A stretch of 12,700 bases of DNA from Candidatus Uhrbacteria bacterium RIFCSPHIGHO2_02_FULL_53_13 (lineage in GTDB: Bacteria; Patescibacteriota; Patescibacteriia; UBA9934; UBA11717). The DNA lies in the NCBI GenBank assembly GCA_001791035.1, contig MGDX01000010.1:1-12700 (forward strand), read 5' to 3'. The notes under the pieces are model-generated. The model did not search any database, was not told where the DNA came from, and worked only from the letters and a program-made list of their open reading frames with translations. Positions 1 through 6,639 of this stretch are shown piece after piece; within the stretch, counting starts at the first letter, position 1; each line of letters opens with the position of its first letter. Both the position numbers and the translations under genes were made by a program.

Positions 1-45
1 AATCTTGAACGAATGAGCTCAAACAGCTATTCGGGAACAGTCCCT
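1..45. repeat. Arm of a palindromic repeat, exact inverted copy of 2650-2694
   Basis: These 45 bases are the exact reverse complement of 2650-2694. They end in the family signature TTCGGGAACAGTCCC. They match one arm of the 161-bp palindrome at 2651-2811, so the window edge probably cuts through a second full element that continues to the left. The match cannot be followed past base 1. It stops at base 46, where the two copies diverge. No coding potential is apparent here. Confidence 0.85.
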
Positions 46-93
46 GTTCGGTTTTGAAGGCGATATGGACATATCGGTTAGAAATCGAACCGA
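46..93. repeat. Nested hairpin sequence downstream of the CPBP gene
   Basis: Bases 61-67 (CGATATG) pair perfectly with 70-76 around a 2-base loop. Flanking bases 46-55 pair with 81-90 at 8 of 10 positions. An alternative stem pairs 74-79 (TCGGTT) with 88-93 (AACCGA). The hairpin lies 3' of the minus-strand protease gene, between it and the repeat arm at 1-45. No T-run follows on the minus strand, so it is not a typical intrinsic terminator. It may be part of the repeat unit or an RNA-end stabiliser. Confidence 0.4.
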
Positions 94-138
94 GATAACG
101 GGGCAAATCTTGCCGCAGCGGAGCCGTGCTGGACTTTT

Positions 139-840
139 TCAGAGGTCCCTGATGAGCAAAAATCCAATATAGAATAACGTGCCGTCAACAAGCGCGTGAC
201 TCAACCACGGCGCAAGCAGTGAACCGGTGCGCCGATAGATGAGCGACCACATCACTCCGCCGATTCCAACAAACGTACCAAATACAATCGTCATTCCAAG
301 TCCAAAAAATTGTGAGAGCAAAATATAATGGTGCAGTGCGAACAGCCATCCACCAATCCACAGAGATGCGTTTGCGGAAAGCCGCGCCTCAAGTCCTCGT
401 ACAACGTACCATCGCCAAAAGTATTCCTCCAACAGAGAGTGTGCGAGACTGATCCCGAGCGCCGCGAGCAGATAGTGCTCGGCAATCCCCACATCGGCAA
501 TCTTTTCCCGCACGTTTCCTGCAAATGGAAGTAACGCGTCCTGAAACGCAACATACACAAGTATGGTGAGACCGGAGATGGCGAGTCCAGAGAGCACACC
601 CCACCCCACCGACGCACCGATGGTTCGTTTCCGACACAGAGGCGCTAACAAAAATCCAAACAAAAATACAAGCACTACGGGAGCCAACAGCATCACACCT
701 TTTGTGATAACATACACTGGTTGGATCGCCGCTGGATTTTTCAAGATCACAAAATAAAACACCGTGCCGATCAGTTGAATAAAGATCGTTGATAAAAACA
801 CGATCCAAACGGTTGACAACCATGGCGTGCGTTTCATCAT
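139..840 (-). CDS. CPBP family intramembrane metalloprotease (CAAX/Abi type)
   Basis: This 233-aa protein is very hydrophobic, with about six to eight membrane segments; the first spans about residues 10-32. It carries the CPBP (Pfam Abi) motifs in order: EEYFWR at 138-143 (the EExxxR motif), FALHH at 167-171, and HALVD at 215-219. These supply the glutamate, histidine and aspartate residues expected to bind metal inside the membrane. Known members include CAAX prenyl endopeptidases (Rce1), bacteriocin-immunity proteins and regulators; the substrate here cannot be told. Two ATG codons are tandem at the start, and no Shine-Dalgarno is visible. A TATGCT box preceded by TG lies just before the ATG, suggesting a near-leaderless mRNA. 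It is divergent from the HExxH gene at 869, with only 28 bases between starts. The family call is firm; the role is unknown. Confidence 0.9.
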   Translation of the reverse strand: MMKRTPWLSTVWIVFLSTIFIQLIGTVFYFVILKNPAAIQPVYVITKGVMLLAPVVLVFLFGFLLAPLCRKRTIGASVGWGVLSGLAISGLTILVYVAFQDALLPFAGNVREKIADVGIAEHYLLAALGISLAHSLLEEYFWRWYVVRGLEARLSANASLWIGGWLFALHHYILLSQFFGLGMTIVFGTFVGIGGVMWSLIYRRTGSLLAPWLSHALVDGTLFYIGFLLIRDL

Positions 841-846
841 GACAGC

Positions 847-857
847 ATATCAGATAT
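847..857. promoter_or_regulatory. Perfect dyad in the divergent promoter gap
   Basis: ATATCAGATAT is a perfect 11-base dyad in the 28-base gap between the divergent starts at 840 (minus) and 869 (plus). It overlaps the candidate -10 boxes of both genes: TATGCT on the minus strand and TATAGA on the plus strand. It could be an operator controlling both genes. It could also be chance symmetry in an AT-rich promoter. Confidence 0.3.
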
Positions 858-868
858 AGAAGCCCTCT

Positions 869-1516
869 ATGAACGAGCACAAACAAATCCGTCACGAGCA
901 GGAACCCGACGAGCGTCATCGTCAAACCGTTGACGTCACTATCAAATGGATAGACGGCGACCCAAGTTCAGAACTAGAAGCGTTGGCACAGGAGATGTTT
1001 GAGAAGGCCGTCGCCTACGTTCAAGATATTTTCGGAGAAGGGTATCCCATACCGTCTTTGTACCATCTTCACATGATAAGCGGAAAATCACACGGGAATG
1101 GTGGAATAATAATGTACCTCTCCAGAGAACTCCTCTTGGACGCATTACAGGGAGATGCCACGCGTAGAGAAACCGAGCAATCACTCATTGTTCATGAATT
1201 TGTGCATAACGTACAAGAATACGAGGATCTTCCCATGCTCGCAGAACTGCTCTACCTGCTTGAGCACGGCCAAGAAACATATATTAAGGAGAAAATTTGT
1301 GTAGCGTATCTAAAGGATAAGTTAGAAAAACAATATCGAGACGGCCTTTCTAAAATCGCGGGTTGGATGGGATATTCAGATGGTGCGAGTTTCCTCAACG
1401 AACTGACCCCCGCGTCGGCCGATCGGATGAAAATGATTTTTCAAAGAGAGATTAAGAAGATTATGGATGAGCTCAAAACACGGCGTCTTGAGGCCAGACG
1501 CCGCCGTGGGACATAA
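869..1516 (+). CDS. Hypothetical protein with an HExxH zinc-protease-like motif
   Basis: This is a 215-aa soluble protein without a signal peptide or membrane segment. Residues 109-113 read HEFVH, the HExxH zinc-binding and catalytic motif of zincin metalloproteases. Glutamates at 126 and 132 in the helix that follows are candidates for the third ligand of a gluzincin-like site. The N-terminus (about 1-20) is charged, and the C-terminus is strongly basic, with an arginine-rich tail over the last 12 residues or so. I do not recognise a named family, so peptidase activity is inferred from the motif alone. The gene is AT-richer than typA or the helicase, suggesting separate ancestry. It is divergent from the CPBP protease gene, and no Shine-Dalgarno precedes the ATG. 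A zinc-binding protein without protease activity remains possible. Confidence 0.75.
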   Translation: MNEHKQIRHEQEPDERHRQTVDVTIKWIDGDPSSELEALAQEMFEKAVAYVQDIFGEGYPIPSLYHLHMISGKSHGNGGIIMYLSRELLLDALQGDATRRETEQSLIVHEFVHNVQEYEDLPMLAELLYLLEHGQETYIKEKICVAYLKDKLEKQYRDGLSKIAGWMGYSDGASFLNELTPASADRMKMIFQREIKKIMDELKTRRLEARRRRGT

Positions 1517-1535
1517 GTTTTGAATCATAACAAAA

Positions 1536-1577
1536 GCACACCTGACTGCGCGGCCAAGCGGCCGGCACATCAGGTGC
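1536..1577 (-). terminator. Intrinsic terminator of the 141-aa hypothetical gene
   Basis: The outer arms at 1536-1545 and 1570-1577 pair as GCACCTGA/TCAGGTGC with a short bulge. Inner GGCC (1552-1555) pairs with GGCC (1560-1563) around the loop AAGC. On the minus strand the hairpin begins eight bases after the TAG stop (1585-1587) and is followed by CTTTTGTTAT. The plus strand has no T-run after the stem, so it serves mainly the minus-strand gene. Confidence 0.7.
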
Positions 1578-1584
1578 GAAAAAG

Positions 1585-2010
1585 CTAGGCAGTCAGCTTG
1601 GACTGAATGAGCGAGAGCAGTGCGTTCTCGAACGCCTGTGCGCGAGCAGCGAGTGTGCCCGTTGTATCGCGGGCCAAAAACTCCTCGGGAGTAAATGTGC
1701 GCACAGCCAAGGCCACACCACGTCCCTTGCGCGCCGCCGCGCCACAGTAGTCGCGCGTGTAAAACCCCTCCGTCGCGCCCACCGCGCGATTCACCCATCC
1801 TGGATCGTCGGCGTCGTTTGTCAACTGCGCGACGAGTCCCCAGGCGATGGAGCGCGCCATCGTGTACACAACCGCGTCTTCATCAAGAGGCGTGCCACTT
1901 TCACGCAGCTCACCTAGAAGCTTCGAAACCACCGCATCCGAATAGAGTTTCGGATACGCAATCAACAACATTTCAAAATACGTGTTGAACGTGTCACCAA
2001 GTCTTGACAT
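1585..2010 (-). CDS. Hypothetical 141-aa protein
   Basis: I do not recognise a family. The protein is soluble, with no signal peptide or membrane segment. Its first half is helix-forming and acidic. A glycine- and alanine-rich stretch with DYCGAAARKGRG lies at about residues 87-98, and an amphipathic C-terminal helix covers about 118-139. The single cysteine is in the middle segment. The codon use is typical of the GC-richer genes here, an intrinsic terminator follows directly, and a candidate promoter lies upstream (2029-2056), so this is very probably a real gene in its own transcription unit. An AAGGCGG Shine-Dalgarno-like sequence precedes the ATG, farther away than usual (about 10 bases). 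It lies inside the segment bounded by the 45-bp inverted repeat. Confidence 0.75.
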   Translation of the reverse strand: MSRLGDTFNTYFEMLLIAYPKLYSDAVVSKLLGELRESGTPLDEDAVVYTMARSIAWGLVAQLTNDADDPGWVNRAVGATEGFYTRDYCGAAARKGRGVALAVRTFTPEEFLARDTTGTLAARAQAFENALLSLIQSKLTA

Positions 2011-2024
2011 GGTTGATTTCCGCC

Positions 2025-2056
2025 TTGGAGGCTACTCCAAATCATGGTTTTGTCAA
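2025..2056 (-). promoter_or_regulatory. Candidate promoter with overlapping dyad for the 141-aa gene
   Basis: On the minus strand TTGACA (2051-2056) is followed after 16 bases by TAGCCT (2029-2034), a weak -10 box. A perfect dyad, TTGGAG-GCTA-CTCCAA (2025-2040), covers the -10 region and could be a repressor site or a hairpin in the leader. The -35 is a full consensus match and the -10 is poor, so the assignment is tentative. Confidence 0.4.
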
Positions 2057-2125
2057 GAGGGACCTCTGCAAGAGTCCCGTCAATATTTGATGAGCGAAGA
2101 CGGCAATATGTAACAGAAAGCTAAG

Positions 2126-2418
2126 TTACCGCTTTGTGTCTAACACGGTAGCGGGAGACTTGGGAGATTCAGGACGAGGATCTTCCGGCCTGCGACAGTC
2201 CCACCCCCCCAACTTTTTCGCTTCCTTCCAGAGGGCCAATATACCCCATAGACGCATCAAGAATAAAAACCTTGCCGGTTCGTGTCTCGCGCAATAATTT
2301 CGCGCCTACTCCAAGTACCGCGACGGTCGTCCGTTGCCTCCAGAAAGAGTGGGGAGTCTTTCAAGCGATCGCGCGCAAGCATTGATCGGTTCCATTCGCC
2401 TCGTAAACGATTAGGCAT
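2126..2418 (-). pseudogene. Decayed paralogue of the transglutaminase-like gene at 5929-6630
   Basis: Read on the minus strand from ATG at 2416-2418, the first ~50 codons resemble the N-terminus of the intact gene. Shared words in order are WNRS, KDSP, RRG, REII and RDT. The frame then runs into TGA. The next stretch, in another frame, resembles the intact C-terminus: GKVFILDA, GYIGPLE, and after a further shift in a run of seven G, RPEDP. The part corresponding to intact residues about 52-195 is missing, so the catalytic Cys and His are gone. There are at least two frame breaks plus a large internal deletion. Nucleotide identity looks moderate rather than near-perfect, so this is an old paralogue, not a recent duplicate. 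A TGaTACTAT extended -10 box (2459-2467) remains upstream, like the one before the intact gene. Confidence 0.8.
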
Positions 2419-2650
2419 AGCAAAGTTAATCACGGTTACTTCGATTCACATGATGCTTATAGTATCACATAGGCGAGATCTCTTAGGAGTAGTAGCCTCT
2501 GAAAAGCCCACTTTATTAGTGGGACTGAAGAATTGACAAAAACCACGCCTTCAGCTAGGATGCGGCCATTGTACAAACGGATTCGCACCATGCGAGCCCA
2601 ACATTTATCAGAACTTGAACCTGTACATCTGCATCGTCTTTGGGCGATGA
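2419..2650. other. Non-coding stretch between pseudogene and palindrome
   Basis: No convincing gene is seen. The left part holds the residual minus-strand promoter of the pseudogene (2459-2467). A small stem-loop CCCACT-TTATT-AGTGGG lies at about 2507-2523 without a T-run. A good plus-strand promoter is at 2533-2561. A 28-codon ORF (2590-2676) starts in unique sequence and ends inside the repeat. It may be chance, a leader peptide, or the 5' end of a gene cut by the repeat. Confidence 0.5.
2533..2561 (+). promoter_or_regulatory. Sigma-70-type promoter, probably of the helicase gene
   Basis: TTGACA (2533-2538), a 17-base spacer, then TAGGAT (2556-2561) make a strong match to the housekeeping promoter. 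Transcription would start near 2568. It would run about 300 nucleotides, through the 161-bp palindrome, before reaching the helicase start at 2871. No other plus-strand gene intervenes, apart from the doubtful 28-codon ORF at 2590-2676. Confidence 0.6.
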
Positions 2651-2811
2651 GGGACTGTTCCCGAATAGCTGTTTGAGCTCATTCGTTCAAGATTGGTGCT
2701 GCGCTGACGCTCAAAAAACACAGGCGTAGCAGAGCTACGTCGAGGCTTTTTGAGCAAGGCGCAGCCCAATATGGGACGAATGAGCCAAACTGGCTATTTG
2801 GGAACGGTCCC
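2651..2811. repeat. 161-bp near-perfect palindrome (ERIC- or MITE-like element)
   Basis: The outer arms, 2651-2694 and 2768-2811, match as inverted repeats at about 34 of 44 positions, with several mismatches that would be G-U pairs in RNA. The inner parts (2695-2730 and 2734-2767) also pair over most of their length, down to CGTAGC-AGA-GCTACG at the centre (2725-2739). The whole element can thus fold into one hairpin of almost 80 base pairs. The ends read GGGAC(T/C)GTTCCC. It has no credible ORF. The shape resembles enterobacterial ERIC sequences or a small non-autonomous element, but sequence relationship to either is not implied. The left arm is identical to window bases 1-45 in inverse. 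Confidence 0.85.
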
Positions 2812-2870
2812 ATAAATCAGGGTTTGAGTTCCACTCAACCCACATGGATACAGGTTCTTCGGAGCGCCCG

Positions 2871-4106
2871 ATGCGCTTCATCGATCTTGGTTTGTCGAAA
2901 GACATGACCCGGATCCTCACGCGTCTTGAATTCACGACGCCGACTCCCATTCAGGAGCAGGCCATCCCCATCGCCCTTCGCGGCGACGATGTGATTGGCA
3001 TTGCGCAAACCGGCACGGGCAAGACGCTCGCGTTTGCCCTTCCGATGCTCCAAATGCTGAACATATCAAAAAAAACCGGCTTGGTGATCGTTCCAACGCG
3101 CGAGTTGGCGCACCAAGTCAAAGAAGATATTGATCGCATTGGCGGACATCTCGGATTCAAAACGGTTCTGCTTGTCGGCGGTGCAAACATGGAGCGCCAA
3201 ATTCGCTCCCTGCAACGCGGCCCGCACATCATTATTGCAACTCCCGGACGCCTCAACGACCACATTGACCGCAGAACAGTGCGTCTTCACACCGTGGGCG
3301 TGCTTGTGTTAGACGAAGCCGATCGCATGCTCGACATGGGATTTGCGCCTCAAATTGATCAAATTTTGAAGTCGGTGCCAAAAGAGCGCCAGACGTTTTT
3401 GTTTTCCGCAACGATGCCCCCTGCCATCGCAAAGATCGCGCGCGGTTACATGCGCAATCCAGAGCACATCGAAGTCTCCCCTGCCGGCACCAGCGCAAAA
3501 AACATTGAACAAGGCGTCTATTTTGTGGAGCCTACGAACCGCTTTCGGCTACTTCAGGATTTACTGGAAGAATACCGCAGCCGCCCCGTCTTGGTGTTTT
3601 GTCGCACAAAGCACGGCACAAAAAAAATGGCCCATATTTTGAACCGAGAAAAATTCCCGTGCGAGGAGCTCCACTCCAACCGCTCGCTCAACCAGCGGCG
3701 TCTGGCTCTCGAGCGCTTTAAATCCGGCAAGTGCAAAACGCTCATTGCCACCGATGTCGCCTCGCGCGGCATTGATGTGAAGGAAATCGCTCTCGTCGTA
3801 AATTACGACTTGCCAGATCAACTCGAGGATTACGTGCACCGCATTGGCCGCACGGGCCGCGCCGGACACACCGGCCGCGCCGTGTCGTTTGCCGCCACCG
3901 ACCAGTTTCGCGACGTCAAGACGATTGAGCGCCTCGTTGGCGAAACCATCGAGATACTGGAAGCCCCCGGAACATTGAGCGTTTCCGACATACGTAAACT
4001 CACCGAGCGCTCCAAACCGCAAAGCGCGTCACGTGGTGGTCGCCGCCCGACACAAGGACGCCGCCGCAGAGATCATCATAAACACTCCCCTCGCCGTTCG
4101 CGATAA
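2871..4106 (+). CDS. DEAD-box ATP-dependent RNA helicase (RhlE-like)
   Basis: The protein unwinds RNA duplexes using ATP; bacterial relatives act in ribosome assembly, mRNA decay and cold adaptation. All core motifs are present (411-aa numbering): Q motif near 22-28, AQTGTGKT at 45-52 (motif I), PTRELA at 75-80 (Ia), TPGR at 124-127 (Ib), DEAD at 148-151 (II), SAT at 179-181 (III), ATDVASRG at 293-300 (V) and HRIGRTGR at 323-330 (VI). The last ~27 residues form a basic, Arg/His-rich tail, likely for RNA binding. I chose the ATG at 2871 because GGAG stands six bases before it and the protein then begins MRFIDLGLS, as family members do. An in-frame ATG at 2844 would add nine residues but has no Shine-Dalgarno. 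The leader carries the 161-bp palindrome. typA follows after 17 bases, suggesting co-transcription. Confidence 0.95.
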   Translation: MRFIDLGLSKDMTRILTRLEFTTPTPIQEQAIPIALRGDDVIGIAQTGTGKTLAFALPMLQMLNISKKTGLVIVPTRELAHQVKEDIDRIGGHLGFKTVLLVGGANMERQIRSLQRGPHIIIATPGRLNDHIDRRTVRLHTVGVLVLDEADRMLDMGFAPQIDQILKSVPKERQTFLFSATMPPAIAKIARGYMRNPEHIEVSPAGTSAKNIEQGVYFVEPTNRFRLLQDLLEEYRSRPVLVFCRTKHGTKKMAHILNREKFPCEELHSNRSLNQRRLALERFKSGKCKTLIATDVASRGIDVKEIALVVNYDLPDQLEDYVHRIGRTGRAGHTGRAVSFAATDQFRDVKTIERLVGETIEILEAPGTLSVSDIRKLTERSKPQSASRGGRRPTQGRRRRDHHKHSPRRSR

Positions 4107-4123
4107 CCGATCGTTGCCCCCTT

Positions 4124-5926
4124 ATGGATTACCGAAACATCGCCATCATTGCCCACGTGGACCACGGAAAAACCACGCTTGTTGACGCCATGCTCAAACA
4201 GTCGGGCACGTTTAGCGACCGCGAAATCATCGAAGAGCGCGTGATGGATTCCAACGATCTGGAAAAAGAGCGCGGCATTACAATTTACGCCAAAAACACA
4301 TCTATCAATCTTGGAGAGCACAAAATCAACATCATTGACACGCCCGGCCACGCGGACTTTGGCTCGGAAGTGGAGCGTGTTCTGCGCATGGTGGACTCGG
4401 TTCTGCTTTTGGTGGACGCGTACGAAGGCCCCATGCCACAAACCAAGTTTGTTCTGCGAAAGTCGCTCGCACTCGGCCTCAAGCCCATTGTCGTCATCAA
4501 CAAAATTGACAAACCCTCCGCGCGCCCCGATGAGGTGGTGAATATGGTGTTTGATCTGTTCTCCGAACTCAAAGCGACCGATGCCCAGCTCGATTTCAAG
4601 TACATCTACACGAACGCCAAAGCCGGTGTTGCGCTTGCCAATCTCAAGGACGTGCCGAAGGATTTACAGCCGCTGTTTGACCTCATCCTTGCAACCGTAC
4701 CGCCCGCTCCGCAGGACATGGACAAGCCCATGCGCATGCAGCCCGTCAATCTTGCGTACGACACATTTGTGGGACGCATGGCCATGGGACGCATCCATGA
4801 GGGGACGCTCACGGAAGGCATGCCGGTGACCGTCATTAAGCTCGACGGTTCGAGAGAGCGCCACAAAATCACCAAGCTCTTTACCACGCACGGCTTGCGC
4901 CGCACGGATGTGGAGCGAGCGTTTGCCGGAGACGTGGTACACATTACCGGCATTCCGAACATCAACGTCGGAGAGACCGTCGCGCAAGATGCAGAGGCGG
5001 ACGCATTGCCGGCTATCACCATTGATCCGCCGACGCTCACCATGAACATGTACGCAAACAGTTCGCCGTTTGTCGGGAAGGAAGGTACGCTCGTCACATC
5101 TCGCCAAATTCGCGAACGCCTTCTGCGCGAGCTTGAAACAAACGTCGGTTTGCAGGTGGAATTTCCCGAGGACGCCGAATATGTTCAAATCAGCGGCCGG
5201 GGTGAGATGCACCTTTCGGTGCTCATTGAAACCATGCGTCGAGAAGGATATGAACTTCAGGTGAGCCAGCCACAAGCCATCATCCGCGAACGCGACGGTC
5301 AAAAAGAAGAGCCGTATGAGTCGCTCACGATCGATGTGCCGGATGCGTGTGCCGGAACGGTTATTGAAGTGCTCGGGCGACGAAAGGGCGAGATGACGCA
5401 CATGGCATCCACTCACGGAACCACGCGCCTTGAGTACAGCATCCCAACGCGCGGACTTCTTGGGTATCGCATGGCGTTCATTACCGCGACGAAAGGCGAA
5501 GGGACGCTCTCGCACGTGTTTTCGCACTACGGTCCATACAAGGGCGAGATTGTGCGCCGTCAAACCGGCTCCATGATCTCGGGTTTCACGGGAAAAACGC
5601 TCGCGTTTTCTCTGGCGAATTTGCAGGAACGCGGCACGTTGTTTGTAGGACCGAGCACAGACGTATATGAGGGGATGGTCGTTGGCGCGAGTGCAAAAGA
5701 GTCCATGGTCGTCAATCCCATCAAGGGCAAACATCTGACCAACATGCGCTCGTCTGGTTCAGATTTCGCCATCAATTTGACGCCCCATGTGGACATGACC
5801 CTCGAGCGCGCGCTCGAATACATTGAAGAGGATGAGTTTGTGGAAGTGACGCCAAAAAGCGTGCGTATTCGCAAGCGCTATCTCACCGAAGTGGATCGCA
5901 AGCGCCACGGAGTGAAGAAGGCGTAA
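4124..5926 (+). CDS. typA: Ribosome-associated translational GTPase TypA/BipA
   Basis: TypA binds the 70S ribosome like EF-G and supports 50S assembly and growth in cold or stress. The GTPase motifs are in order: AHVDHGKT at 10-17 (G1), GIT at 51-53 (G2), DTPGH at 72-76 (G3) and NKID at 126-129 (G4). The EF-Tu-like domain II, EF-G-like domains and the TypA-specific C-terminal domain follow. The last includes the typical KGKHLTNMRSSGSD segment near residue 530. The length of 600 aa is close to the usual 600-615, and no key residue is missing. It lies 17 bases after the DEAD-box helicase, probably in one operon and fitting a shared role in ribosome biogenesis. No Shine-Dalgarno is evident before the ATG. 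Its stop is only two bases from that of the convergent transglutaminase-like gene, with no hairpin between. Confidence 0.98.
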   Translation: MDYRNIAIIAHVDHGKTTLVDAMLKQSGTFSDREIIEERVMDSNDLEKERGITIYAKNTSINLGEHKINIIDTPGHADFGSEVERVLRMVDSVLLLVDAYEGPMPQTKFVLRKSLALGLKPIVVINKIDKPSARPDEVVNMVFDLFSELKATDAQLDFKYIYTNAKAGVALANLKDVPKDLQPLFDLILATVPPAPQDMDKPMRMQPVNLAYDTFVGRMAMGRIHEGTLTEGMPVTVIKLDGSRERHKITKLFTTHGLRRTDVERAFAGDVVHITGIPNINVGETVAQDAEADALPAITIDPPTLTMNMYANSSPFVGKEGTLVTSRQIRERLLRELETNVGLQVEFPEDAEYVQISGRGEMHLSVLIETMRREGYELQVSQPQAIIRERDGQKEEPYESLTIDVPDACAGTVIEVLGRRKGEMTHMASTHGTTRLEYSIPTRGLLGYRMAFITATKGEGTLSHVFSHYGPYKGEIVRRQTGSMISGFTGKTLAFSLANLQERGTLFVGPSTDVYEGMVVGASAKESMVVNPIKGKHLTNMRSSGSDFAINLTPHVDMTLERALEYIEEDEFVEVTPKSVRIRKRYLTEVDRKRHGVKKA

Positions 5927-5928
5927 GG

Positions 5929-6630
5929 TTACCTATAAGGCAACACTGGATCGTCCGGCCTGCTATAGATCCAGGTTCCCTTTTTCGCGCTGTCTTCCAG
6001 TGATCCAAGATACCCTCTCGTGGCATCCAGAATAAACACCTTTCCGCTGTGGCTCGTATACCGAACCCATGTGTGCGCTCCCATATTTGGAATCGAGTTG
6101 CGATCAATCGACACCCGTCCGCGCAAATCTCCATTGGCAATCAACCGTTCAATCAAATATCCCGCCAACAACACTTGCTGTCGGCAGACGCCCGTGTGAT
6201 GCTCAATAAAATAGGTAAGGTCGATTTTTTGATCTTCCAAGTTGCTCCCAAATAGCTTTTTCAAAAGCTCTTCCGTGCCGAATTCATCGTACGGAATCTC
6301 TCGGCGAGTGATGTCATACACGACGGGAAGGAGCACAGATTTTTTTTGCTCGCCTTTTTGCTCGCGCTGTGCAACGGCCTCTTGAACGCTTTGAAAAACG
6401 CGCTCGTAGATTTCACGGGATTCTTCACGCGTATCGTCAACGACAATCGCTTCACGTTCATTGCCACCCAAATAGACGCCGCGATTGATAGAAGTGTCTC
6501 GCGTAATAATTTCCCGGTCGTGCCAGGCTCCGCGACGCGAATCTTCCGCCTCTGTGTAGTAGGGTGAGTCTTTCACCCGCTCTCGCCCGAGCTCGGATCG
6601 ATTCCAAACACCGCCGTGATCATTGGTCAT
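5929..6630 (-). CDS. Transglutaminase-like cysteine-protease-fold protein
   Basis: This 233-aa protein has no signal peptide or membrane segment. The C-terminal half shows a transglutaminase-like catalytic triad in the right order and context: Cys149 in TGVCRQQ at the start of a helix, His186 in GAHTWVRY, and Asp202 in FILDAT. In such folds these act as a protease, a transglutaminase or a peptide-amidase. The N-terminal half (1-100) is charged, with a likely coiled coil at about 66-97, and matches no family I know. The substrate is unknown. A decayed paralogue with the catalytic core deleted lies at 2126-2418. A TGaTACACT extended -10 box (6640-6648) ends nine bases before the ATG, so the mRNA would be almost leaderless. 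It is convergent with typA (2-base gap) and downstream of the RRM gene, from which a terminator separates it. Confidence 0.75.
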   Translation of the reverse strand: MTNDHGGVWNRSELGRERVKDSPYYTEAEDSRRGAWHDREIITRDTSINRGVYLGGNEREAIVVDDTREESREIYERVFQSVQEAVAQREQKGEQKKSVLLPVVYDITRREIPYDEFGTEELLKKLFGSNLEDQKIDLTYFIEHHTGVCRQQVLLAGYLIERLIANGDLRGRVSIDRNSIPNMGAHTWVRYTSHSGKVFILDATRGYLGSLEDSAKKGTWIYSRPDDPVLPYR

Positions 6631-6639
6631 ACGAGCGAT

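Noticed and set aside
2056..2078. Dyads around GGGACCTCTGCAAGAGTCCC as a terminator or operator
   Set aside because: A hairpin with a bulge is possible, but no T-run or clear target gene supports either role; it resembles the repeat motif only at GGGAC/GTCCC.
2507..2523. Stem-loop CCCACT-TTATT-AGTGGG as a terminator
   Set aside because: Six-base stem without a T-run on either strand and no gene ending beside it.
2282..2536. Plus-strand 84-aa open frame
   Set aside because: Mostly antisense to the transglutaminase-like pseudogene, whose similarity lies on the minus strand.
4664..5734. Long minus-strand open frame (356 aa) opposite typA
   Set aside because: Antisense to a highly conserved gene; length results from the GC-rich codon pattern of typA.
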